Source of the DNA: Symsagittifera roscoffensis | Lineage: Eukaryota > Xenacoelomorpha > Acoela > Convolutidae | Direction: 5' to 3' | Assembly: GCF_963678635.1 (NCBI RefSeq) | Contig: NW_026971203.1 | Coordinates: 1 to 24,625 of the forward strand | DNA: 24,625 bases | Shown here: in pieces, positions 11,657 to 21,497 of the stretch | Position numbering within the stretch: position 1 is the first letter of the stretch | How the letters are laid out: each line of letters starts with the position of its first letter | Position numbers and translations under genes: made by a program | The notes under the pieces: model-generated | Told to the model about the DNA's origin: nothing | The model's database searches: none | The model's input: only the letters and a program-made list of their open reading frames with translations

Positions 11657-11757
11657 ATGGATTATAATCGATTGTGTGGTCCCACAGTATAATTTTAATC
11701 GATTATAATACCAACATTTTTGACCACAAAAATCGATTATAATCGATTATTATCCAT
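11657..11757. repeat. Imperfect inverted repeat rich in ATAATCGATTAT
   Basis: The left arm 11657-11681 (from ATGGATTATAATCGATT to GTGGTC) is repeated in inverted form at 11722-11757, where the ATAATCGATT part is duplicated. The palindromic core also occurs in the loop near 11696-11709. Weak similarity of the arms extends outward past ATGGAT. A 12-bp G homopolymer follows at about 11770-11781. It is probably a fold-back (MITE-like) element or remnant. Confidence 0.6.
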
Positions 11758-11965
11758 GGAATCTCACTGCGGGGGGGGGGGAGTGCTTGTTGAGTCCCTC
11801 CATCTAAATCAGCCTCTACCTATAAATTTTTATGAAAGAGTTTTCGAGAAACTCACTACCAAAAAAAATATGAAATCTTGCCTCAAAAGTATGAATTTTG
11901 CTTCAAAATGAGCGGTTTGAACGGTTTTTGAATGGTTTATCTAAAAAAAAACGCTCAAAAACCGC

Positions 11966-12040
11966 GCAAGATTTGAACGGTTTTTGAGCGGTTTTTCTAG
12001 ATAAACCGCTCAAAACCCGCTCAAACCGCTCAAATCTTGC
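11966..12040. repeat. 75-bp near-perfect palindrome with GAGCGGTTT repeats
   Basis: The segment opens with GCAAGATTTGA and closes with TCAAATCTTGC. Both halves are built from GAACGGTTTTT/GAGCGGTTTTT units and their complement around a CTAG centre. A second, smaller fold-back of the same units precedes it (about 11908-11965), so the whole 11908-12040 region is a compound hairpin. No open frame runs through it. Confidence 0.75.
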
Positions 12041-12165
12041 TTCAAATTAGGTGGAAAATCTCGACTCGGGCTAGAGAATAACTAGTTTGTCAATAATTTT
12101 TTTTAGAAAAAACAACGGCTCAACAAAAAAGGTTTTTGAACGAAGAGTTTTTTTAATAGACGAAC

Positions 12166-14408
12166 CTTGGTATGAATCCAACTCGAATCGGACCAAAGCA
12201 ACATCGGTATCGAACTCGTATATGATGCTAGTGTTCCCGGCCTCCAGACTTTCATCGGCATCATCTAGCGACTCGTATCCTATCTGGGATCCTGAAACAA
12301 GCAAAGAAAATCAGAATTCTTCTATGTCAGTACTTTAATATTTTTTAACAAAAGCAAAATGAATAATGAAGCAAATATTACATTTGTTGGAACATACCGT
12401 TGTACGAAAACTGGTTAATGACGAGAGTCGTGGATTCGTTGATGTTCGCATTTGGCCACGAGACATTGACTCGGGTGGCACTCAGATACTCGATCTGCAG
12501 CAAACCATCAACCAGCTCATCGTGGAAGGAGAGTGTAGCGTCTATCTTTCTCTCCACATTGTCTACGTCCATGCTTACCTGGACCACCTCGTTCGCGCCC
12601 CAAAACACCGGCACAGGTATGATCACTATGGTTCTGCTGTAGTCAAATGAGGCCTGGATTGTCTTGTTGAATGAGCTGCCAATCAACTTGACGTCGAGGG
12701 TGAAGTCGCTGTTGTGGAAGAAGCCCGTGCATTGAATGACCACCTCATCAACCGAGTTATCCCCACCTGAGTAGAGTGGAAGAGACGAAGGCATGAAGTA
12801 GGCTCCATGGCAAAAGGATACCAGGTGTGGGGGGATGAGAACAAAAGGCGCCTCGTATCCCTGGTTGAATTCAAAGATCCACAGTCCTGGAACTCCGACG
12901 TTGCTTGTAGTCTCCCACTTTTGGGCTTTTTTGGTTCCATCAAATGGCAGTTGTACGTTGCCTGAAAACAAACAAAACATCGTCAAATATCAAGATAACC
13001 TAATTTCAATCTATTTTCAATCTATGCAATTTTAATGCTGAGTTGATTAATTTGGTTGGCTATGTCAGCGACGCAAACTAACGAACTTCCAATTTTTGTC
13101 AAAATAACGTTATTTTGACCAAAATAAAAAATTCATGTGTCGACAAAATTTACCGACAAACAAACCGACAAAATTTACATAACAGCTATTTGTGTGCTGA
13201 ATCCATAGAAGTTTTGGAAAAGTAATCCATCATGGAGTTTTTTAATTGGAATCCAATTGGAAATTGATTAAAGACTTATCCCTGGAATCTAGTGACCTAC
13301 AGAAACCAAATTGTGAGCCTACCCAGTGCACAGTTCGGCCTCGTAATGCTTTTTTTAACCTAAATCAATTTTGAATACCTTTTTATAGAAATCATGCAAA
13401 CTTGATGGCACTTTTAAGTTTGAGCTCAAGATAAAATGAAGAAATAGAAGCTATTGTGGAAATATAAATTTTCTATTGTGTAGAAGTATGATTGGGATTT
13501 ATGGTACTTATTTTCTAACCACTGTCAAGAGCGAACGAAGCTTCTGCGCTAGAACCATCTTCGACCATATAGTTCACATCCCGGTATTGAGTCATCATGT
13601 AGCATTTGTTGTCAGTGACGTGGACTGTCTGATTGGTTGTGTTTTGTGCTTGGTCACAAGCGATGACGACTTGAGCGCTGATTTGATAATTCAGCAGGAA
13701 AGAGTAGTCTTTGACTTTGTAGAAAGTCATCACAGCGCCATAGTCAGCTGAGAAGTCCTGGCCGATACGGGAGTTGATGATGTCCAAGTCATGTTGGCTG
13801 GAAATGTTACGAACAAAGATATTGTCAACCAGGTTAACGTATTTGGTGTCCGCCCCTCCTAGAACGGTAGTCCACTGGTCGTCAAAGTAGATGTCCACAT
13901 TTTTTCGCAGGAAGCTGATGTAATCCCACTCGTGTGCTTTTTCGTATGTGAAGATGATGGCATGTTTTCCAGTGACGTAGTCGGAAAAATCCGCTTCATA
14001 GGCGTCGGAAGTACTGTCGTACTGCAAGTACCATTCGCATATGTTATCGTCGTCATCGACTGAGGGCATGCACATTCTGTCCAGTATGGTGTCTTCAGTG
14101 TCTCCGTCAATATCCGCAATTTCGATGTTGTGTGTATCACCCGCGTCATCAACAAGGTCAATGTACACATTCGGGCAAGCTTTGACTCCAACGATAGTGT
14201 AGTTGTCATAGCGCAAGGGTCCTTCAAGTCCCATTAGATCACTAGTACACCCATCTGCTTTGTCCTGAAACTTGTCCCCGACGTCTGGTCCAAATTCCAA
14301 GTCAAACGGTTCCTCCAAACTCCATCCGCCCCCAAATGTCGTCCAAAGTACGAAGACTAGCAATCCCATCTTATGGACCACGAACCAGTCCATACAATTG
14401 ACATTCAT
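12166..14408 (-). CDS. NIDO-type secreted/extracellular protein, 5' exons (partial)
   Basis: Three minus-strand exons are supported: 14408-13520, 12961-12398 and 12291-12166. Junctions are GTG|GTTAG, TTTTCAG|GC, AACG|GTATG, TTTCAG|GA and CAAG|GTTCG. Every intron is phase 1, so the frame (about 526 codons) is continuous. The protein begins with a signal peptide (hydrophobic GLLVFVLWTTF; start at 14408, or the internal ATG at 14369). Asp-rich sequence follows, then many N-glycosylation sequons and paired cysteines. Residues around 285-326 match the end of a NIDO domain: LQ-like 'LPFDG' followed by TSNVGVPGLWIFEF. The next part (GGDNSV, then CTGFF, then PVPVFWG) resembles the IPT-like region that follows NIDO in mesh/MUC4/SUSD2-type proteins. 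AMOP and von Willebrand D domains, expected next in that family, are not in sight, so 3' exons are missing from view. If the third donor were not used, the frame would stop at 12071. Confidence 0.7.
12292..12397 (-). other. Intron 2 of the NIDO-type gene
   Basis: A 106-bp phase-1 intron running from GTATGTTCC to CTTGTTTCAG on the minus strand. Both ends fit animal consensus and the flanking frames match. Confidence 0.75.
12962..13519 (-). other. Intron 1 of the NIDO-type gene
   Basis: A 558-bp GT-AG intron with acceptor TTTGTTTTCAG. It contains a perfect 22-bp palindrome at 13098-13119 and two copies of a CGACAAAATTTAC motif at about 13141-13177. No coding sequence was seen inside. Confidence 0.75.
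13098..13119. repeat. Perfect 22-bp palindrome in intron 1
   Basis: GTCAAAATAAC followed immediately by its reverse complement GTTATTTTGAC, with no spacer. It lies within the 558-bp intron. It could be a transcription-factor site or a remnant of a fold-back insertion. Confidence 0.6.
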
Positions 14409-14894
14409 AACTGATGTCCTTTGAATTATTGTAGTTTCAGAACTAACTTTTTAAATCAGTTTTAACAAACTGACAATTCAAGACAAAAATGAATACTGAA
14501 TAGTTTTTCAAATCGAAACGGCACAGCTGATAGTGACCAATCATATTGGCCTCATTCAAACAGCTGCGCTTTAACTGGTCAGATATTCTTGTTTGTAATT
14601 CTTAATGCTCTAAATTGAAAAAAGATTTTTTGATTCAAATCATAATATTTTAAAAAACATTGGGTGCAATGATACGTGAGCCGATTTGAATGGAATACCC
14701 ACAAAAGCGGACACGCAAAAACTTGTTCTATAGAGCGTAGAAAGGGACCCGACTCTGAATTCACTGCTAGTCATTAAACAAGTCTTTGATTTACAGAGAA
14801 AATAAAAAACCGACGAAAAAAAAGTTTTTTAAAATTTTGGTAAAAACCTATTTTAAACAAAATTTTTGGTCGTTTGATGAAAGTAGTAGTATAG
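14409..14894. other. Upstream region of the NIDO-type gene
   Basis: No gene is seen here. On the minus strand a reversed CCAAT box (GATTGGTCAC) lies at about 14533-14542, 125-135 bp before the ATG, and would fit a proximal promoter element. The left terminus of the Polinton-like element must lie between here and 15295, but no terminal repeat could be recognised. Confidence 0.35.
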
Positions 14895-15054
14895 TAAAAG
14901 TGGCTAGGAAAATGACCACTTTTAACCCCCCCCCCCAAAATTCGATGTGCCGTTGTACTTACCACTTTTAACCCCCAAAGGGGTTAAAGCCCCTACTTTT
15001 TCGGGCACGCATGTTTTAAGGGGGGTTAAAATTGGTAATTTTCCAGCCACTTTA
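14895..15054. repeat. Fold-back inverted repeat (MITE-like)
   Basis: The arm at 14895-14931 (AAAAGTGGCTAGGAAAAT, then TTTTAACCCCC) pairs with 15020-15054 (GGGGGTTAAAATTGG, then CCAGCCACTTTA). Weaker pairing continues inward (GATGTGCCG against CGGGCACGCAT). At the centre is a perfect palindrome, TTTAACCCC-CAAA-GGGGTTAAA (14967-14988). A run of 11 C lies in the left arm. It could be a small non-autonomous transposon or a terminal structure of the neighbouring element; the data do not separate these. Confidence 0.65.
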
Positions 15055-15294
15055 TGGAAACGGGAGGGAATTAGGTTTTGGTTGGTGCATGTTTTCCCTT
15101 TGACTTTGACAGTTCAAACTTTACTGCGCGCGTTATATTGTGGATTATTTTGTAATCTTTATCGCCACGTGTGGAATTAAATAAAATGCTGTGATATTGG
15201 TAAGTTTATATTGTTGTTTTGAATACCCCCCTCCCCTCACAATTAGAGTTGTTGATTATTTCACTTTTCGGTCAAAAGAACAATTTTGAAAAGC

Positions 15295-15300
15295 TTTATT
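15295..15300 (-). terminator. Poly(A) signal of PolB
   Basis: AATAAA on the minus strand, 55 nt after the PolB stop codon at 15356. It is the first such hexamer downstream and sits at a usual distance. Confidence 0.55.
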
Positions 15301-15355
15301 TCCTGAATGAAAAGTACTATAAAGCGAATCATTTACATTTATAATCAGAAGTTAT

Positions 15356-18300
15356 TTAGTCAGAATCGTCTAATATAAAAGCACGTCGATTTAAGCACCG
15401 CCGCCGTTTAGGTGGTCTAATTTCTTCCCGCTCGTTTTCTTCTCGAGCTTCAATGTCCAAATAGGGGCAGTTGTACGCTGCTGGTTCTGACTCATTTTGC
15501 TCACTTAGCTGGTCGAAATCTACCAAATCCTGTTCTAGCTCTTGATCAGTGTATGTGGGTTGGTTGAACCCCATATCTGGTAGAGTAAAAATATCCACAT
15601 AATACCCACCCTGCGCTTCTATAGCTTCAGCCAAATCCTCCCCACTTCCGTTATCGGTGGGAGTTGGGACCAGGGCGTCGTCGTCTACGTCGTATTCGCC
15701 CCAGTCCATGGTGCGCCCAATTTCTCTTATGAACATATCCTCACGCAAACGTTTATGTCCGAAAGGACTAGTAGTTACTCTGTCTGCATGTATATAGCGC
15801 TTATTGTCAAATGCGCTCAGGGAAATTTTGTTTGTTATTATGGTTTGTAAATTGTGATTGCAAGAATTTATCCTCACATTTTCTGACCGGACAAGCGAAC
15901 AGTAAGTCAAAGTTTCTTTAAATTTATTATGGGTTAGCTCCATTTTTGTAAATTTAGAAATACCTTTCGAGCTTTTTTTGTCCATGTCTGAAACAAAAAT
16001 ACAATCAATTTACTTCAAATTTTTAACAGTTTTTTCTCTTTTCTACATAAATACCTCCATTCCCCCCCCCAACCCTCACTACATAATCTTATGATTTGTT
16101 TTTGTTGCCCTTTTCTAAAATGGTAATTGCAAAATGGTAAAAGAAAAGAAAAAGAAACTTACTCGAAGAAATAATGCTGTACAGTTTGGGTTTTAGTCCG
16201 ACGTACTCCTGTATGATCTCCCCAGCAAACTCGTCCTTGAATTTCAGGGTAACGCGCAAATTCTCGTTGGTGTAGAGGGGGTGGGTGACTGGTAGATTTG
16301 AAAAGTCAAAATGATTTCGCAGTTCATGGTTTTTCTCAATTTCCTTGTAGAGATCTTTGCTGCGGATTTCATACAGGAACGAATCAGTGTCCGAATATAA
16401 AAGAGTTGCGTCAAAATTTTTCTTGATTATGTTGTAATGGAACTGGAACATGTAAAATTTTGCCAAATCTAGTATCGTTGCACCAACAATTGTGGGCTTA
16501 TCCCAGTTAATGTTCACAGGTTTTGAGGTTACAGATACCAAGTGTTGGTCAATAATTTTTATACTGCTAAATCTTTTTTTCCTTGATAAATTTTGCAGTT
16601 CTTCAGCATTGCGAACAATATCTACAATAAGTCGATTCCTTTTTGATTCGCAGAATTTTCCAAACGCACTATTTATTATTTGTTTGAAGAAATCTTGTTC
16701 AAACTTGGTAGTAGCTTTTTTTCGGAGCTCAGTGTTCAACTGAACATATGGTGCAATAAATTTTTCTTGTCTAAACTGCAGTACTCGATTAACTTTTTCA
16801 ATTTTCAAACCAAGTTTGACGTAGAGCTGAAGTGTTAGGTAGTGTACAGTATAGTTTTTCTTTGGAAAGAAGTTTTGTATGAGCTTTGGCGTAGTGCCCA
16901 CTTTATCCGAAATGTTCATTTTTTTCATCATGTCCAATTGAAGCTCACTGAGCCACATTTTGGACACAACTTCTTTTGTTGGGGCGAGTGGGTAATCCGA
17001 ATGTGCATCATGCAAATGATCGGGGTATAAAAGATCGACGTCCAAAATGTATCCAATTTCGGATTCTCTGCTCGTGTTGAGAATTTCAGCTATAGTAACT
17101 TGGTCATTAAACTCAAATGAGTTAAGTGGAAGAGGAAATTTTTCCATAATCCCGCCGTATAAATTGTTCGCGTCTATCATGAAGAGGAAAGTGTTAGGCT
17201 GTTTAGGGTCGTAATTTTTCACAAATTTATTGTTGGCGGAAACAAGTCTTTTTTCAAACACACTTGCAATGCCCCCCCTGATCAGGTTTTCTGCCATATC
17301 CAAGTGCTCCCTATTAGTGAGCAAATGTAGGTCAGCCTTGCATGTTCGCAAAAATGCATCCCCTGAGAGATTGCTAACCGTGAAATATTGAGCACAATCT
17401 AGCTTATATGTTTCATAACACACTCGTCTAAACTCTTCAAAAACGCATGCAAGAATCAAGGTATCAGTCGTTAGATACAAATCGCTGTATTCGCCCAAAG
17501 TCTGACAACCGAAACGAGTGTACACTAACCATGCATGTTGGTATTCTTTTTCACTGACACTAACAACACCTCCTTGCAGCGTGTTGGTCCACTTGTCGCG
17601 TGCAGGTAGTCCATCTTCTGTGTATCTTGCATGGCTGTCAACATACGAGTAGGGGAAGTAACCTTTTTGTCGAATCAATGCTTTATCTTCTTCCGGTCGG
17701 GTAGCAAAGTGGTTATTGAGATAGATGAACTTTTCCACGGGTAGATTTCGGGCTAGCTCATCGAGTGAGCTGTTCATAAATTTACAACTGTCCACAAAAC
17801 GGATTTCTTCGTAGACATGTTGGACATTTCCTTTTTCGCTAGTGTACGATCTAATCCACACTTTCATTGTTAGTGAAATAAATTTTTCGTCATTGAGAGG
17901 AATGACCGAAAAGGTGTTTCTGGTATTGGTATCTTGCAGACTCTTCAGTACATGGTGCAAATCATAATTCTGGAGATTGTGGGCAAAGACAGGGGTGAAT
18001 TGTATGGTACGTCTCAGGAAGTTGCATTTGTTGTGAGCCCATCCGAGGAATGATCCATCGAAATGATTATGGTCCAAAACTTTTGCGTTAGTTTCGGAGA
18101 ATTCCTCTTCGCAAATCCAGCATTTGTCACTGTCTTCAAGAATAGTGGTGCTTCCGAGGTAGTTCGGGTATCGTCGTTTTTTATTATGGAAGTCACGCGC
18201 CAATACTTCCAGCATTCGAACGAATTTAGTCATGGCGTCCACTCCTCGATGAAGTGAAAAAAACGCAGGTTTCGGGTTTCCAGCTTCCACAACGACAAGG

Positions 18301-19913
18301 CAAAAACTGCTGGGCTTATGTTTTTCAATCACGGTTGTGCTCGAGCAGTTAGGATTATTTCTCACCGTCTCCACCTTCTCCAGCACAGACTCCAAATCAA
18401 AGTAAACCGCGAATGGGCTATAGCTTCGAGCACCGATGTTTTTGAAGCCTACGCTGCTCTTGTCAACATTTGGCATGGTAACGATTGCTGGTTCGTTCCC
18501 CATGCAGATTAACTGGTGGCGCTCAAGTCGTTCCTGAGATGAACACCGGTGGAAGCAATTTCGGCACAGCATGTTTCTCGATCTCAGTTTTCTTTTTTGC
18601 ATTTTGCTCACTAGCTTGTTCAGGTCTTTTATCACGACGTAGTGATGCGTGCCCATATCGTTTAGAAGCAGCAAATCCACAACAAAATTAGTCTGATATT
18701 TTGACACTCTCAGGGGTAGAAGAGTCTTTTCATTGTACCTAGAGAAAAATTTTGAAAGATATTTTTATACTAATTTTTAATGTCATCATAATAATAATTC
18801 TTCAACGAATGTGCAGTCAACCATTTGTTCTGATGTGCTTAGATACAGCTTCACACCAATAAAAAAAAATTTGATTAAAACTTCAACTAACCTGAAGACA
18901 TTCACTTGCACTTCATTCAAAATTTCGAAGCGTGCAATAGCCGGTAGTCCCATTGGGTACACAAAATCGCCAGTTGGCTCGTGCGCTCTTGAGTTTCTGC
19001 GATAATCATAGAAGCTCGCTTTCTCCTCCTCTTTACTCTGCATCGTACGAAGAGTGAGCGGGATATTGTTCTGCCGATGATACTCAGCAACGAAGCAGTA
19101 CTCAAAGCATCGATCGTCTTCATAGTTGCGAATATTCAACAAGAAGCGTTTGAGTTTCAGTAGATCGGCTGGTAGTGGCAAGTACGATGAACCCCTGATC
19201 GGTGCAGACTTCACCATTTTTAGGACAATCTTATCAATCCTGCGGATTCTCCAGCCACTACCATGAGACGCATATTGATGGACAGTAGACAATATTTGGT
19301 CTACGCAATCATAGAATTGGTCCTGGGTCCATCCTTGAACGTCTACAGCAAGCATTTTGCAATTGGCGAAGATGGTTATTACTTCTTCTGTGCCATCTGC
19401 CTTCTCTTTTTCAAGAGTTACTTCTGCCGACAATTGAGCTTTCTGAGGCTCATACATAGTGTTTTGAAGTATCAGCTCTTCGATTTCGTCTCTCATGGTC
19501 ACGAACAGCGCTAGTAGGTCCACTTCCGTTTCCATCGGCACTATATCGTATGTCCTGACTGCTCCATCAAAAGCTGTCTCAGGCTGTATAGAAGTGAGGA
19601 TTTCTCGGCTCACATCCCATGCTGGCAGACCGTGTTCGTTTAGCATATGCGCAGCATATGCGCGATCATTTTGGAACACATTCATGTCGTAGAGACAAAT
19701 TCTTCTTTCTTCCGTTTCATCGATTGTTTTGTGACGCTCCACGACATGTTCCCAAATGACGCGAAGTGACTTATCCTCTAGTTCACAGTGACCACAGATG
19801 TAGTCGGTTTTCACAGGATCAATCTTGTGAACAGCCATTAGATGTTTTTTGAGGCTTCGCCGGTCACTCAGTTTTTTTTGGCAGAGATTACAGGGTACGA
19901 CTTTTGTAGACAT
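15356..19913 (-). CDS. polB: Protein-primed family B DNA polymerase (PolB), three exons
   Basis: Exons are 19913-18892, 18738-16163 and 15987-15356, together 4230 nt or 1409 residues plus stop. Junction phases agree (phase 2, then phase 1). The start is the ATG at 19913; the longer frame to 19967 begins with TTG. Residues 8-29 and 40-61 are C2H2 zinc fingers, and 73-94 is a third with one Cys replaced. HGSGW (217-221) and SYLPLP (243-248) mark the Polinton N-terminal domain. A C-x2-C-x12-H-x3-C finger spans 399-419. Exonuclease boxes are FDLES (455/457), NLQNYD (595-600) and D766. Between the first two lies an endonuclease VII-like His-Me finger (C547, C550, DHNH 563-566, C579). Polymerase motif A is DANNLYG (863-869), B is K1026 with NSAFGK (1030-1035), and C is YSDTDS with D1124 and D1126; GLKPKLYS follows (1188-1195). 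All catalytic residues are present. The protein should replicate the element's linear DNA. Residues 1281-1409 form an unusual acidic tail ending in a nuclear-signal-like PPKRRR. Confidence 0.93.
15988..16162 (-). other. PolB intron 2
   Basis: A 175-bp phase-1 intron with donor TCGA|GTAAGT and acceptor TTTTTGTTTCAG|AC. Without splicing, translation would run into about 25 residues with no PolB similarity and lose the conserved C-terminal region (KISLSAFDNKRY). That region supports the intron. Confidence 0.85.
18739..18891 (-). other. PolB intron 1
   Basis: A 153-bp phase-2 intron with donor TTCAG|GTTAGT and acceptor TTTTTCTCTAG|GTAC. It joins the N-terminal domain (ending near VNVF) to a stretch with the family's conserved LLPLRVSK sequence, as expected for a Polinton PolB. 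Confidence 0.85.
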
Positions 19914-20571
19914 TGCGAGATGGTTGTTTTTTTTGAGAATTTTGATATTTCCGAAAGCTAGGTTCAAATAAAGTAGATACTGGTTTACAAGTCAAAAGAG
20001 TTCGAGTGATTTTCCGTTTGTTTTACGACTGCTATTAAATCTGTTTAGATTTTCAAACTTTTTCTATCATTTGCTTAATTGCCAAACAAGGAGTGGTTTC
20101 CTAAGGTGGAGCTTAGATTAATAAAATCGAGAGGGTGCGCCCAAAATGCTCTCAGATACATCAAAGAAAATAACTTCGGCTCATTAAGTAAACCTATAAA
20201 ATAGTCTCATAAATCAACCAAATTTTCTGAATTAACCACAAAGTTCCTAGACAAGTTGTGTAGCTTCAAACAATTCATCGGCACTCAATTCAAAAAGACC
20301 TCACCCGAGTAGACCTAAGCCCAGCAGAGTGAAATGAATGCATTACACCGAATGTAGTTAATCATCAATTGAGCTGTCAAAGAAGTGATAAAGCTTCATA
20401 TCATTAATTTTTTAAAAATTAAATAATGGGAATTTTTCATGTCAAACTTCTGAAAATCGAAAAAACCAAACAGGTCAATTTATTCTTTTTTGATTTTTTC
20501 TTGTTTTTATTAAATTCATTCGGCGTATATGTTCACTGATTCAGGTATCTGTTGGGTCCTTTGCAGTGTTT
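19914..20571. other. Non-coding region upstream of PolB
   Basis: No gene recognised. The PolB promoter should lie here, since the PolB ATG is at its left edge. A minus-strand open frame of 74 codons (20740-20516) begins in the first repeat unit and ends here with a composition that could be protein (several Cys, Pro and Ser), but no homology is recognised. Confidence 0.4.
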
Positions 20572-21497
20572 CAGCTTTTACTTTTAGATGGTTTCCACTG
20601 CAGGGTTGAGAGGAGCATTGGCTCAGTGGATATGCAGTCCTTTCAAAAACCACCAAATATCTTTTGAAACGTGGCCGCCCGCTGAGTCTAAAAAAATTGG
20701 TTTCATCCATTTCTGAGCACGGCTTCATAGTGAACGACACTTAGCCAACGATGAATTTTAATGAATTTTGATTTTCTCAAAAATAACATTTCAAAAAGCG
20801 TTGTATCAAGGAACTGGGGGTTTCATCAGCCGTAATACCCTTATAGCAACAGTATGAGATACTTTTAGATGCTTTCAGCTTTTACTTTTAGATGGTTTCC
20901 ACTGCAGGGTTGAGAGGAGCATTGGCTCAGTGGATATGCAGTCCTTTCAAAAACCACCAAATATCTTTTGAAACGTGGCCGCCCGCTGAGTCTAAAAAAA
21001 TTGGTTTCATCCATTTCTGAGCACGGCTTCATAGTGAACGACACTTAGCCAACGATGAATTTTAATGAATTTTGATTTTCTCAAAAATAACATTTCAAAA
21101 AGCGTTGTATCAAGGAACTGGGGGTTTCATCAGCCGTAATACCCTTATAGCAACAGTATGAGATACTTTTAGATGCTTTCAGCTTTTACTTTTAGATGGT
21201 TTCCACTGCAGGGTTGAGAGGAGCATTGGCTCAGTGGATATGCAGTCCTTTCAAAAACCACCAAATATCTTTTGAAACGTGGCCGCCCGCTGAGTCTAAA
21301 AAAATTGATGGTTCCCGCTGAGTCTAAAAAAATTGGTTTCATCCATTTCTGAGCACGGCTTCATAGTGAACGACACTTAGCCAACGATGAATTTTAATGA
21401 ATTTTGATTTTCTCAAAAATAACATTTCAAAAAGCGTTGTATCAAGGAACTGGGGGTTTCATCAGCCGTAATACCCTTATAGCAACAGTATGAGATA
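20572..21497. repeat. Three tandem copies of a 304-bp unit
   Basis: Units start at 20572, 20876 and 21180. The first two appear identical. The third carries a 28-bp internal duplication (21308-21335, repeating CCGCTGAGTCTAAAAAAATTG with a short linker) and lacks the last 14 bp. Each unit includes TGGCCGCCC, an AT-rich stretch with ATGAATTTTAATGAATTTTG, and GAACTGGGGGTTTCATC. The near identity means recent amplification. The array lies in the non-coding gap between PolB and the 223-aa gene, so roles as an enhancer, replication feature or plain satellite are possible. Confidence 0.95.

Noticed and set aside
13859-14227. 122-codon minus-strand frame within NIDO exon 1
   Set aside because: Thr- and Ser-rich alternate frame of the better supported exon; it has no splice or homology support.
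15356-15985. Separate 209-aa gene downstream of PolB
   Set aside because: Its first 80 residues match the conserved PolB C-terminus and the splice phases join it to the polymerase frame.
16056-16071. C homopolymer in PolB intron 2 as a regulatory site
   Set aside because: Similar runs occur at 11770 (G) and 14926 (C), so this looks like general simple sequence.
18786-19967. Separate 393-aa zinc-finger gene upstream of PolB
   Set aside because: It carries the Polinton PolB N-terminal domain and joins the polymerase through a phase-2 intron; the last 34 or so codons of the frame are intron.
20572-21497. CRISPR-like array
   Set aside because: The units are 304 bp, contiguous and without variable spacers, in a eukaryotic setting; this is an ordinary tandem repeat.
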